Positions 1 to 6,576 of a stretch of DNA of 7,202 bases are shown here, in pieces (the stretch's first letter is position 1; every line of letters begins with the position of its first letter). The position numbers and the translations under genes were made by a program. The DNA lies in the NCBI GenBank assembly GCA_029259995.1, contig JAJDEC010000251.1, forward strand, positions 1 through 7,202, written 5' to 3'. The notes under the pieces are model-generated. The model was not told the DNA's origin. It did not search any database and saw only the letters and a list, made by a program, of their open reading frames with translations. This DNA is from Phycisphaerae bacterium. Its GTDB lineage: Bacteria > Planctomycetota > Phycisphaerae > UBA1845 > UTPLA1.

Positions 1-1233
1 ACGCAGAAGACCGATCCCCGCGGCCCCGGCCTGAATCCCCCGTTCGATATCTTCGACCGAAGACGCATTCGCCATCAACGACACGCCCCCGACGCTGCCG
101 TTGCTGGCCGACGCCGACGCACGAGTTTGCTCGAACGCCGCACGATCCGCGATGCGGATCCGTTCCAGTTCGTAGTAGGCGTCGCAACTCGCGATATCCC
201 CCGTGACCACAGCCCCCGCCTCGCCGTCCACGATCACCGACGAGCCGATGTCGGGGCGAAGTCGAGCCGTTTCCACACCGACCAGCGTCGGTATCCCCCT
301 CGAGCGCGCGACGATCACAACATGCGCCGTCGCTGACGTCTGACCGAGGATCAACCCCTTTAGTCGATTCAAATTGAAAGCCAACAACTCACTCGCCAGG
401 AGCGTATCGGCGACAACAATCGAGTCTTCCTGCAACACAGGCAGTGCCGAAATGACTTCGTTTCCATACAGCTCGACAAGGAGATGCCGGCAGATATCGT
501 CGATGTCGTCCGCCCGCGCGGCGAGCAGGGGATTGCTGGAACCACGCAACACGTCCCCGATTTCCCTGGCCGCTGACAACACGCCGATCCCGGCACTGCA
601 GCCGTCCCGACGAATCACGGCCTCGAGCCGTGATCGAAATTCGTCATCTTCGAGGATCGATCGCTGCGCCTCGATGACATCGCGTTCAAGGCCGCGACTG
701 ACCGCCGCCGAAATCGCGTCGAAACGACCCACCACGCGCTCCACGGCCACGGAAGCACGAACACACTCGGATTCAATGTTGGCCGGCGGACGATTCGCGG
801 ATTCCGGCAAAGCAACTTTCCGATGCAGATCAATCAGCCGCCCCCGACCGACGCCCCCGACAACGGCCAGGCCGCGCTGAAAGCCCGCTTTCGAATCGAC
901 AAGCATCGGCGAAAGCGGAATCTTCGCACCATCGCCGTCGGCAACTTCCAACGGAGTATCGCATGCCGGGAATTCGACCTCGAGAAATCTGGACAGGAAT
1001 GCACACGCATCATCTTCATCCGCACCATCGATCAGAACGCGGAACGCGTCATCGTGCCGAAGATCCAGCGTAATGGACGACAAGGGACTCTTCGCGTTCG
1101 CTTGCACTCCGCTTCGCTCGTTCACCAGCGTGATCGACGATGCAAACTTCCGCGCAGCGGCCGACAGGACTGCCGCGGGACGCGCGTGCAGACCGTTGGG
1201 AAGCGGGCAGCGTTGTTGAATCTCTCGTGCCAT
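1..1233 (-). CDS. HPr-Enzyme I fusion (multiphosphoryl transfer protein, PEP-protein phosphotransferase), 3' end outside window
   Basis: This is the energy-coupling protein of the PTS: the EI part is phosphorylated by PEP and passes the phosphate to its HPr part and on to EIIA/EIIB. Reading from ATG at 1233, 411 codons are open to the window edge. Residues 1-85 form an HPr domain with the active-site motif PLPNGLHARPAA (phospho-His16) and an ANAKS segment whose Ser49 matches the regulatory Ser46 of HPr. EI follows: its N-terminal strand (GLAVVGGVGRGR, about 121-132), the helical HPr-binding region (about 150-260), and the phosphohistidine segment TAHVVIVARSRGIP with His304 equivalent to E. 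coli EI His189. The visible part ends at GAAGIGLLR, which in EI precedes TEFLF of the PEP-binding barrel. The gene lies 26 nt after EIIB in the same operon. E. coli FrwA/FryA have the order HPr-EI-EIIA, so an EIIA domain may follow off-window. The Shine-Dalgarno site is weak. Confidence 0.93.
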   Translation of the reverse strand, partial: MAREIQQRCPLPNGLHARPAAVLSAAARKFASSITLVNERSGVQANAKSPLSSITLDLRHDDAFRVLIDGADEDDACAFLSRFLEVEFPACDTPLEVADGDGAKIPLSPMLVDSKAGFQRGLAVVGGVGRGRLIDLHRKVALPESANRPPANIESECVRASVAVERVVGRFDAISAAVSRGLERDVIEAQRSILEDDEFRSRLEAVIRRDGCSAGIGVLSAAREIGDVLRGSSNPLLAARADDIDDICRHLLVELYGNEVISALPVLQEDSIVVADTLLASELLAFNLNRLKGLILGQTSATAHVVIVARSRGIPTLVGVETARLRPDIGSSVIVDGEAGAVVTGDIASCDAYYELERIRIADRAAFEQTRASASASNGSVGGVSLMANASSVEDIERGIQAGAAGIGLLR

Positions 1234-1259
1234 CTTGTCGGCTCAAACGACGATCGAAT

Positions 1260-1559
1260 TCAGCCGGCGAGTTCTGTGAATATCGCCTGCGGATTCTTCA
1301 GTGCGTTCTGAACGGAAACTTCGATCTTCCGTTTTCCTTCGAATCGATCGACCTGCTCAACGGCGATATCCGCCGCGAGAATGACCGCGTCGGCGCCGTC
1401 GATGTCCGACTGCGTCAACGCGTTCTCGATTCCCATCGATCCCTGTGTCTCCACCTTGATCTCATGACCCATCGATGCGGCCGTCTTCTTCAACTGCTCG
1501 GCCGCCATGTACGTGTGCGCGATGCCCGTCGGGCACGCCGTGATCGCAACGAATTTCAT
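1260..1559 (-). CDS. PTS fructose-family EIIB subunit
   Basis: This cytoplasmic 99-residue protein takes phosphate from EIIA on a cysteine and gives it to the sugar moving through EIIC. The N-terminus MKFVAITACPTGIAHTYMAA carries the fructose-class EIIB active site, with phospho-Cys9 in ACPTGIAHT. The segment KVETQGSMGIENALT and the later AADIAVEQVDRFEGKR stretch are also typical of this family. The length is normal for a free-standing EIIB (about 100 residues). Its ATG overlaps the EIIC stop in ATGA, and a strong AGGAG (1567-1571) sits 7 nt upstream inside the EIIC 3' end, which fixes the start and suggests translational coupling. The actual substrate cannot be read from the sequence; fructose, mannose derivatives or 2-O-alpha-mannosyl-glycerate are known for relatives. 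Confidence 0.95.
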   Translation of the reverse strand: MKFVAITACPTGIAHTYMAAEQLKKTAASMGHEIKVETQGSMGIENALTQSDIDGADAVILAADIAVEQVDRFEGKRKIEVSVQNALKNPQAIFTELAG

Positions 1560-2617
1560 GTTGTTTCTCCTGCACGCCGCCCGATTGATTTCACGGCGAT
1601 CATTGAAGTCGCCGTGACCGCCATGCCGATCAGAATCGCGACGACGAACATTATCTTGTTATCCACAACGGGCAACACGATCGGTCCCCCGTGCGGTGCG
1701 TGATCCGCCACGCCGAATTGCATCGCCGCCACGGCCGCCGACATTGATCCCAGCATGATGCACGGGATCACGCGAAACGGATCCACGACGGCGAACGGAA
1801 TCGCCCCTTCCGTAATCCCCATCATTCCCATGCCCAGCGCGGCGTATCCCGATTCCCGTTCATTTTCCGTCCAGAGTTTCCGCCGCAACAACGTCGCCAG
1901 CCCCAGGCCCAGCGGCGGCGTGCAGATCGCGGCCGCGATCGGCCCCATGATGGACGGATTGCCGTTCTGTAGCATCGTCGCACCGAAGAAGAACGCCGCC
2001 TTGTTGACGGGGCCTCCCATATCAAACGCAATCATTCCCCCGAGCACGGCCGCCAGTACGAGGGCATTCCCCTTCTCCAGATTCTTCAGCGACTCGTCCA
2101 TCCACGCCATCAATTCGGCAATGGGGCTGCCGATGTACTTGAGCATCAACAGGCCGACAACGATCGACGACACAACCGGAATGATCAGAATCGGAAGGAT
2201 CGGCCGGATGAAACTATGACTTGGAAGATATTTGAACAGGCTTACAAAGTGGCCGGCGATCAGGCCGATGACGATCGCGCCCAGGAATCCGGCCTTGGCC
2301 TCGGGGCCGCCGGGCACACCATCCAGGTCAACGCCGCACAAATAGCCGCCGATCATACCAGGCACCAGACCGGGACGACCTGCGATCGCGAACGAGATGA
2401 ATCCGGCAAGCACGGGGAGGTAGAGCCCGAAGGCAGCGCCGCCGATGTCTGCAATCATTTTCAGGATCGGCGACTGCGACAAATCCGGCCCACTGCTTGT
2501 CATCGGTGCAAAGGCGAACGAAATCGCCAGCAGGATCCCGCCGCACGCAATGAACGGCACGACGTACGACACGCCCGTCAACAGGTACTGCTTGTGCTTT
2601 CGAAGTTGTTCTCGCAT
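1556..2617 (-). CDS. PTS fructose-family EIIC membrane permease
   Basis: This is the integral membrane channel that binds and translocates the sugar while EIIB phosphorylates it. From ATG at 2617 it has 353 residues and starts MREQLRKHKQYLLTGVSYVV, close to the usual EIIC N-terminus (KKHLLTGVSYM-like). Family signatures are GGPVNKAA (201-208), GITEGAIPFA (267-276, with the conserved Glu270) and APHGG (307-311). Hydrophobic helices cover most of the rest (for example 139-160, 184-200, 322-342). The length fits a free EIIC lacking fused EIIA or EIIB. An in-frame GTG at 2683 would add 22 residues with no resemblance to the family; it has an AGGGA 10 nt upstream, so that start cannot be excluded. 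The gene is first in the operon EIIC-EIIB-HPr/EI, with a TATAAT box upstream. Confidence 0.93.
   Translation of the reverse strand: MREQLRKHKQYLLTGVSYVVPFIACGGILLAISFAFAPMTSSGPDLSQSPILKMIADIGGAAFGLYLPVLAGFISFAIAGRPGLVPGMIGGYLCGVDLDGVPGGPEAKAGFLGAIVIGLIAGHFVSLFKYLPSHSFIRPILPILIIPVVSSIVVGLLMLKYIGSPIAELMAWMDESLKNLEKGNALVLAAVLGGMIAFDMGGPVNKAAFFFGATMLQNGNPSIMGPIAAAICTPPLGLGLATLLRRKLWTENERESGYAALGMGMMGITEGAIPFAVVDPFRVIPCIMLGSMSAAVAAMQFGVADHAPHGGPIVLPVVDNKIMFVVAILIGMAVTATSMIAVKSIGRRAGETT
1567..1571 (-). promoter_or_regulatory. Ribosome-binding site of EIIB
   Basis: On the minus strand AGGAG lies 7 nt before the EIIB ATG at 1559. It is inside the last codons of EIIC, and together with the ATGA stop/start overlap it indicates coupled translation of the two subunits. 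It is the clearest Shine-Dalgarno site in the window. Confidence 0.75.
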
Positions 2618-2683
2618 CAGAATCCGATCTGGCGGCACGGGAACAGCGATCCCGGCGCAAATCACGCAAGCGCTCGATTCCAC

Positions 2684-3049
2684 GCTGCACGTTTCCCTAT
2701 GGCCCGATTATAAGGCGAAAGGGCTTCTGACCGGAACAGGAAGGATGTGCGATTTATGATGCGTCAGTGCAATAGCCACTCATCCAAGAGTCGCCCAGCA
2801 CGCAAGAAAACCCTTTATTCATGGGCAATTCGTCGCGCATCATCGAATCGGAAGTCCAGCCCCCGTTGCCACCTGCGTACAACCTCCGCACCAAAATTAC
2901 AATCCACGTTATGGGAATACAGGCGCCGGCCAGAGACTCCGACGTGACGCCAACCCGACAGAAATCAAGACTTGTGAGGATTCCCCATTGCGGCTGAATT
3001 GAGAATGTCGGGGAATTAGAAATGTGGCCGTCGGCCCTGCCCGAATAAC
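2684..3049. other. Intergenic region between the lipoprotein hydrolase and the PTS operon
   Basis: These 366 nt hold no convincing gene. The short open frames on both strands have no recognisable protein sequence, and the longest minus-strand frame runs on out of frame into the hydrolase. The region should contain the 3' end of the hydrolase transcript and the PTS promoter. Small dyads are visible: a 7-bp pair ATTCCCC/GGGGAAT (2980-2986 and 3010-3016, 23-nt loop) and GGCC-GTC-GGCC (3026-3036). Neither is followed by a T-run on the minus strand, so no intrinsic terminator is called. Confidence 0.6.
2707..2712 (-). promoter_or_regulatory. Candidate -10 box of the PTS operon
   Basis: The minus strand reads TATAAT, a perfect sigma-70 -10 consensus, 90 nt before the EIIC ATG at 2617 and 24 nt before the alternative GTG at 2683. 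No good -35 hexamer is visible at 16-18 nt spacing; the sequences there are TCCGGT- or TTCCGG-like. A transcript would start near 2700, giving a leader of about 80 nt for the ATG start. The call rests on the hexamer and its position only. Confidence 0.4.
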
Positions 3050-4777
3050 TCAGCGTCGACGATCGCTCAAGTCTGCGCTCGCAGCACGATCCAGCACGCG
3101 GACCGTCGTCATTCCACGATACTCGACATTGTCGCGCGTGATCATCAATACCGTGATGCGATGCACGCCCGGCGTTTCCAGAATCTTGACGCCGTAGGGC
3201 TGATCGCCCATCCACACGCCATTGTCTTTCCAAAGAAAGTCCGCACCGGAAGTCACATCCGACGGCAACTCGATTCCATACGCAAGATAATAAGGCGCCG
3301 TGCCGATCGTCGGACCCTTGACCGTGATTTCGACGCTTCGCGCCCGGCTCGGCGGTGTCGCCGTCACCGTCGGTCGCGCCGATCGACGTCGCGCCGCCGA
3401 GTTCCCGGTGGACAATTCACGATTTCGCGTCGCGGCAAGCCGATCCGACATCGGATCATCATAAGTCCGCGTCGGAGGCCGATACGTCGCACGCCGCGAT
3501 TCGAGGCCATTGGCCGTCGTCGTGTTGTTCGAGGCGGAGCTTCGAACGGGTTCCGGCTTGCCGACAGGATACTGAAGCGTCGGCGATCCTCGCGATGCGA
3601 CGGCTGTGTTGTTTGTCGAAGGCCTGACCGGCTCAAGCCAGTTGCCATTGTTGCGGCTGGCCGTCGCGACACGCGTGGATTCCGCAGCCGTCGGCGCCGC
3701 TCGCCGGGGCGCCGCCCGATTCGGAGCCGTCCGCGGCGTCGATCGCGACCGATCCGCCGATGCAGTAGTTCGATTCGTCGTGCGAACGCGCGGCACCGTT
3801 CGAGTGACGCGCCGATTCGGACGCGTGACAGAACGACTCGACGGCGCCGTTGCACCCGCAACACGTGTATCTGCCGACGACGCATCACTGCCGCGCGGCG
3901 ACATGCGGGCCAGCAATTGCGGCGACGGGTTGTAAGCCGTCATCTGCACTCTCGAGATCGACTTCGCCGCGTCAGCCGGATGCAGCGGCTTGATACCGAT
4001 CTGCCGCGCGAAGAACGCCGCCGCCGTCTGCGGAATGCGCCGATGCCCCATAGAATCGATCATCTTGCCTTCGACCGTCTTGAAATTCCGCGCTTTGTAA
4101 TAGGCGACGGCCTCTTCCGATTCCGTCTTGCACGCCGGCAAGTCGCCGTCGCCGATGAAAATACCGATGCTCGTTCGATCGCGATACTCGGGAATCGTCT
4201 CTTCCTTCAGCAATTCCGCCGAGAAATTCGACAGACGCGTCGCGATGCACGAGAAACGATGCGGAAAACGATTCGGGAAGTAGTGCGCCAGGTAGCCGCC
4301 GCACGACCAACTCGTCGACAAGACGCGCTGCGGATCCGCCATCGTCGTTCCAAAGACGTGATCCATGATCGCGATCACATTCTCGCGATCCGTTCGCACG
4401 TAGCCCCACTCCTTCGTCAGCGGATACTCCATGAACGAATCGCTTGTCCGCAATTCCGGCGCACAAACGACATAGCCGTAAATGTCCGCTTCCTTCTCCC
4501 ATTCGCGTTCCTGCGGCTTGGCGTTGTCATACGGCTTCATGCCGTGAAATGTCATGACCAGCGGCCACTTGCGCGTATCGGGCGCATTCGGATGCTTGCC
4601 ATTGTTCTTGACATAGTCGACCGGCAGGTACAAGTGATAATACGCACCTGTCCGAGGCTCTTTGACGCGCTTGTATAGACCGTCGCCGCGAGGCTGCGGA
4701 ACCGCACAACCCGCCGACAAGCCGAGCGACGTGGCAGCAGCAACGAATAGGAAAGTACGAAGCAAAGTCATTCTCAT
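3050..4777 (-). CDS. Predicted lipoprotein: PHB-depolymerase/esterase-like alpha/beta hydrolase with basic linker and C-terminal PKD-like domain
   Basis: This 575-residue protein is probably exported and lipid-anchored. Residues 1-23 form a signal peptide ending LGLSAG before Cys24 (lipobox-like SAGC). Residues about 35-265 resemble the COG3509/LpqC polyhydroxybutyrate depolymerase and feruloyl-esterase type hydrolases: YHLYLP, oxyanion segment TFHG (76-79), DPQRV followed by nucleophile elbow SWSCGG (Ser158), an acidic candidate in FIGDGD (Asp210 or Asp212), and MGH (His245) as catalytic base. Residues about 310-480 are low-complexity, rich in Arg, Thr, Ser, Pro, Ala and Asn. Residues about 481-563 form a beta-rich domain ending PGVHRITVLMITRDN...TTVRVLD, reminiscent of PKD/Ig-like folds. 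The ATG at 4777 has GAGGA 10 nt upstream. The substrate is unknown; an extracellular ester (polyester, acylated polysaccharide) is an inference. It stands alone between intergenic regions of over 340 nt. Confidence 0.85.
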   Translation of the reverse strand: MRMTLLRTFLFVAAATSLGLSAGCAVPQPRGDGLYKRVKEPRTGAYYHLYLPVDYVKNNGKHPNAPDTRKWPLVMTFHGMKPYDNAKPQEREWEKEADIYGYVVCAPELRTSDSFMEYPLTKEWGYVRTDRENVIAIMDHVFGTTMADPQRVLSTSWSCGGYLAHYFPNRFPHRFSCIATRLSNFSAELLKEETIPEYRDRTSIGIFIGDGDLPACKTESEEAVAYYKARNFKTVEGKMIDSMGHRRIPQTAAAFFARQIGIKPLHPADAAKSISRVQMTAYNPSPQLLARMSPRGSDASSADTRVAGATAPSSRSVTRPNRRVTRTVPRVRTTNRTTASADRSRSTPRTAPNRAAPRRAAPTAAESTRVATASRNNGNWLEPVRPSTNNTAVASRGSPTLQYPVGKPEPVRSSASNNTTTANGLESRRATYRPPTRTYDDPMSDRLAATRNRELSTGNSAARRRSARPTVTATPPSRARSVEITVKGPTIGTAPYYLAYGIELPSDVTSGADFLWKDNGVWMGDQPYGVKILETPGVHRITVLMITRDNVEYRGMTTVRVLDRAASADLSDRRR

Positions 4778-4787
4778 GAATTCAGAG

Positions 4788-4792
4788 TCCTC
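4788..4792 (-). promoter_or_regulatory. Ribosome-binding site of the hydrolase
   Basis: The minus strand reads GAGGA 10 nt before the ATG at 4777. It directly abuts the inner arm of the inverted repeat at 4793-4826, so folding of that repeat could affect ribosome access. Confidence 0.5.
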
Positions 4793-4832
4793 GGAGCCGA
4801 TCAGTTACTTATTCTGTATCGGCTCCTGCCGA
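4793..4832 (-). repeat. Overlapping inverted repeats in the hydrolase leader (possible alternative hairpins)
   Basis: GGAGCCGAT (4793-4801) and ATCGGCTCC (4818-4826) are a perfect 9-bp inverted repeat with a 16-nt spacer. The outer arm also pairs with its other flank: TCGGC (4819-4823) and GCCGA (4828-4832) make a perfect 5-bp stem with a 4-nt loop. The two pairings share bases and exclude each other. On the minus-strand transcript the 9-bp stem ends right at the GAGGA ribosome-binding site. It could equally be a protein-binding operator. The repeats are seen directly; the function is inference. Confidence 0.5.
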
Positions 4833-5126
4833 CGGAATGGATACGCCGCGGGCGAACATCAGTTCTGACACATTTCGCCGCGCGATGATAGCGGACGATG
4901 ATCCGCTGCCAGACTCGACATCCCGATCTCGACCGCGCTTTGGCAGGGATGACGGCCCGCATCGCCCGATGACGGCGACGGGCGCATCTGGAATGATACG
5001 TCCAATCCGACGCGTTATCTATTCCCTCGGCAAGGACCAGAGCCCTTACCCATCGATAACTTTATGATATCGCAGTATTTGAGTCGCCTTCTCGGACGTT
5101 CGAATCCGCCGCGTTCGAGACGAGCC

Positions 5127-5561
5127 TCAACCATCATCTCCGCGATTCGGACGCCGTCTCTGACGCTTGATTTCGCCTCTTTTTCGCTTGTCCCCCAGCC
5201 GGCGCTCAACAGCACCCCGCGAAGGTCGCGTCGGTCTCCGCTTCTTCTGAACGTGCAACGCCTCGGCGAGCAGCGTCTGAAACCGCTCGATCGACTCCCG
5301 ACGATTCGCCGACTGAGAGCGATGCCGCCAGCAAACGACGCTCATGATCCCTTCCAGGTTGATGCGACCAGCGAGTTTTCGAAAGATCGTCGATTTCTGG
5401 GAATCGCTGAGCGACCGACTCGCGGCGACGTTGAAATGCAGGATCGCCTTCGTCGACACTTTGTTCACATTCTGGCCGCCCGGCCCGGGGCTGCGTGCAT
5501 AGGTAAACGTCAGCTCCGACGCATCGATTCGGAGCCTTGGATTGATTTCGATCCATTCCAT
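5127..5561 (-). CDS. arfB: Alternative ribosome-rescue factor B (ArfB/YaeJ-type peptidyl-tRNA hydrolase)
   Basis: ArfB enters ribosomes stalled on truncated mRNA and hydrolyses the peptidyl-tRNA in the P site. From ATG at 5561 the product has 144 residues, against 140 in E. coli. The N-terminal domain (1-103) has the release-factor catalytic motif in RSPGPGGQNVNKVSTKA, with GGQ at 28-30, followed by the RHRSQSANR segment (79-87) typical of the family. The C-terminal tail from about 106 is strongly basic and begins KKRRPTRPSRGAVERRLGDK, matching the ArfB tail that threads into the empty mRNA channel and separates it from class-I release factors. An in-frame ATG at 5600 would add 13 unconserved residues; neither start has a good Shine-Dalgarno site, and the shorter one matches the family. 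The gene is divergent from the usp-like gene. Confidence 0.92.
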   Translation of the reverse strand: MEWIEINPRLRIDASELTFTYARSPGPGGQNVNKVSTKAILHFNVAASRSLSDSQKSTIFRKLAGRINLEGIMSVVCWRHRSQSANRRESIERFQTLLAEALHVQKKRRPTRPSRGAVERRLGDKRKRGEIKRQRRRPNRGDDG

Positions 5562-5670
5562 GACGCCATTATCGCGAGAGTTCCCTTGCCAGCCATGCAT
5601 TCATCTGAAAATCGCGGCCGCCAATAGCGCCAGAGCCGCTCCGTTGCTTTGACGACAGCCACTTCGTAGG
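5562..5670. promoter_or_regulatory. Divergent intergenic region of arfB and the usp-like gene
   Basis: These 109 nt must carry the promoters of both divergent genes unless transcripts start further away. A TTGACG (5649-5654) lies on the plus strand, but the matching -10 position falls inside the usp-like start region and has no TATAAT-like sequence, so no promoter is named. Confidence 0.3.
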
Positions 5671-6543
5671 ATGCGCGGCAACGAAATGACCGACAAGCTC
5701 GACCAATTCGCGTCGCTCTTCAAGAGCGCCGACAAGCCGACAATGATCCACGACGATATCGTCGTGAAGAAATTGATGGTCGTCGGCGACGAATCCGTCG
5801 GCAACATCGACGCCCATCTCGAATCCGTGCGCAGATTCGCGCCGATTCTCGATCGCGATCAACCTGCATGGCAGGCCCTCGCCGTCACGACCACGTCGGC
5901 CGTCTCCAGCCTGCGGGACGTGATTCGCGGCGTCGGCCCCGACTTGATCGTCGCCCATCGGGACCTGGGCGAGACTTCCCGCCGCACGGAGCGCAGCCTC
6001 GGCGTCATCCTGGATGAACTGCTCTGGGACTCCCCCACGCCCGTCCTCATCCTTCCCGACGACAAGGACGGCAGGGCCGTCGTTCCCGAATCGCCCCCGA
6101 AGAAAGTCATGATCGCCACCGACCATCTCACGGGCGACAACGCCCTCGTGGATTACGGCGCTCGCTTCACGCCGGACGATGGTACGCTCGTCATGGCCCA
6201 TATCGAGGATGATGGCGTATTCGAACACTACATGCGTGAGATCGAACGAATTCCCGAAATCGAATCCAATGTCGCGCGCGAACGCATCCGCGAACGACTC
6301 CTCGAAACCCCCAAGGACTACGTCGCCTCGTGTATCGCCGTCCTGCGCGGCGCCGGAATCCATGTCCATATCGAGGACGTCGTCCGATTCGGCCATCGCG
6401 TCCGCGACTACGAACGACTCGTGGACGAGCACGGCGTCGAACTGCTCTGTCTCCATGCACACTGGGACGACGCCCCGGCGCGGCTTGGTATGGCCTATAT
6501 GATCGCGACACGCTGTCGGCGACTGCCGCTGCTGTTCGTCTGA
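5671..6543 (+). CDS. Tandem universal stress protein (UspA-like) with degenerate ATP motif
   Basis: This is a soluble protein of 290 residues that appears to hold two Usp-like alpha/beta units. The first (about 33-130) ends in DLIVAHRDLGETSRRTERSL then LLWDSPTPVLILP, which corresponds to the Usp C-terminal segment DLIVMGxxG...APCPVLVV. The second (about 144-290) begins KKVMIATDHLTGDNALVDYG and ends CRRLPLLFV. The G-2x-G-9x-G(S/T) nucleotide motif of ATP-binding Usp proteins is absent in both units, so this may be a non-ATP-binding or altered-ligand member. ATG at 5671 directly follows TAGG; ATG at 5686 (MTDKLDQ) is an equally possible start. The permease starts 33 nt downstream on the same strand, which suggests one operon. 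A role in controlling that permease is inference, by analogy with TeaD next to the ectoine transporter TeaABC. Confidence 0.8.
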   Translation: MRGNEMTDKLDQFASLFKSADKPTMIHDDIVVKKLMVVGDESVGNIDAHLESVRRFAPILDRDQPAWQALAVTTTSAVSSLRDVIRGVGPDLIVAHRDLGETSRRTERSLGVILDELLWDSPTPVLILPDDKDGRAVVPESPPKKVMIATDHLTGDNALVDYGARFTPDDGTLVMAHIEDDGVFEHYMREIERIPEIESNVARERIRERLLETPKDYVASCIAVLRGAGIHVHIEDVVRFGHRVRDYERLVDEHGVELLCLHAHWDDAPARLGMAYMIATRCRRLPLLFV

Positions 6544-6576
6544 AGTCTCTGAACAGACAGGATCGAATCATCAAGG

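Larger units (their letters stand above)
4778..5126. other. Intergenic region between hydrolase and arfB
   Basis: These 349 nt contain no supportable gene; the short plus-strand open frames show no recognisable sequence. Besides the shared-arm repeat next to the hydrolase there are three further small dyads: GGCGAA/TTCGCC (4851-4856 and 4874-4879), AGCGGA/TCCGCT (4890-4895 and 4902-4907, 6-nt loop) and AAGGAC/GCCCTT (5032-5037 and 5042-5047, one G-T pair). None has a following T-run, so neither an arfB terminator nor a hydrolase promoter can be named with confidence. Confidence 0.55.

Noticed and set aside
2754..3233. A 159-codon minus-strand frame over the hydrolase 3' end and the intergenic region
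   Set aside because: Its first part overlaps the hydrolase PKD-like domain in another frame, and the rest shows no recognisable protein sequence.
3338..3892. The linker-coding region as a possible DNA tandem repeat
   Set aside because: The protein is low-complexity, but I see no fixed repeat unit at DNA or protein level.
3161..4678. A 505-codon open frame on the plus strand opposite the lipoprotein hydrolase
   Set aside because: It is also in register with the minus-strand gene and is an extremely Arg-rich sequence without domains. The minus-strand product has a signal peptide and hydrolase motifs.
5032..5047. A hairpin-like dyad considered as the arfB terminator
   Set aside because: The stem is only 6 bp with a G-T pair and is followed by purine-rich sequence, not a T-run, on the minus strand.
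5088..5110. A GTTCGAATCC sequence resembling a tRNA T-loop
   Set aside because: The flanking 5-nt arms do not pair (A-G and C-C mismatches), and no acceptor, D or anticodon arm can be built around it on either strand.
5064..5627. A 187-codon plus-strand frame opposite arfB
   Set aside because: It is a shadow of arfB, whose GGQ motif and basic tail on the minus strand are clear.
5569..6462. A 297-codon open frame on the minus strand opposite the usp-like gene
   Set aside because: It lies in codon register with the plus-strand gene, so that gene's abundant GAC/GTC and GAT/ATC codons give an Asp/Val-rich mirror protein with no family motif. The plus-strand reading has Usp-like segments.
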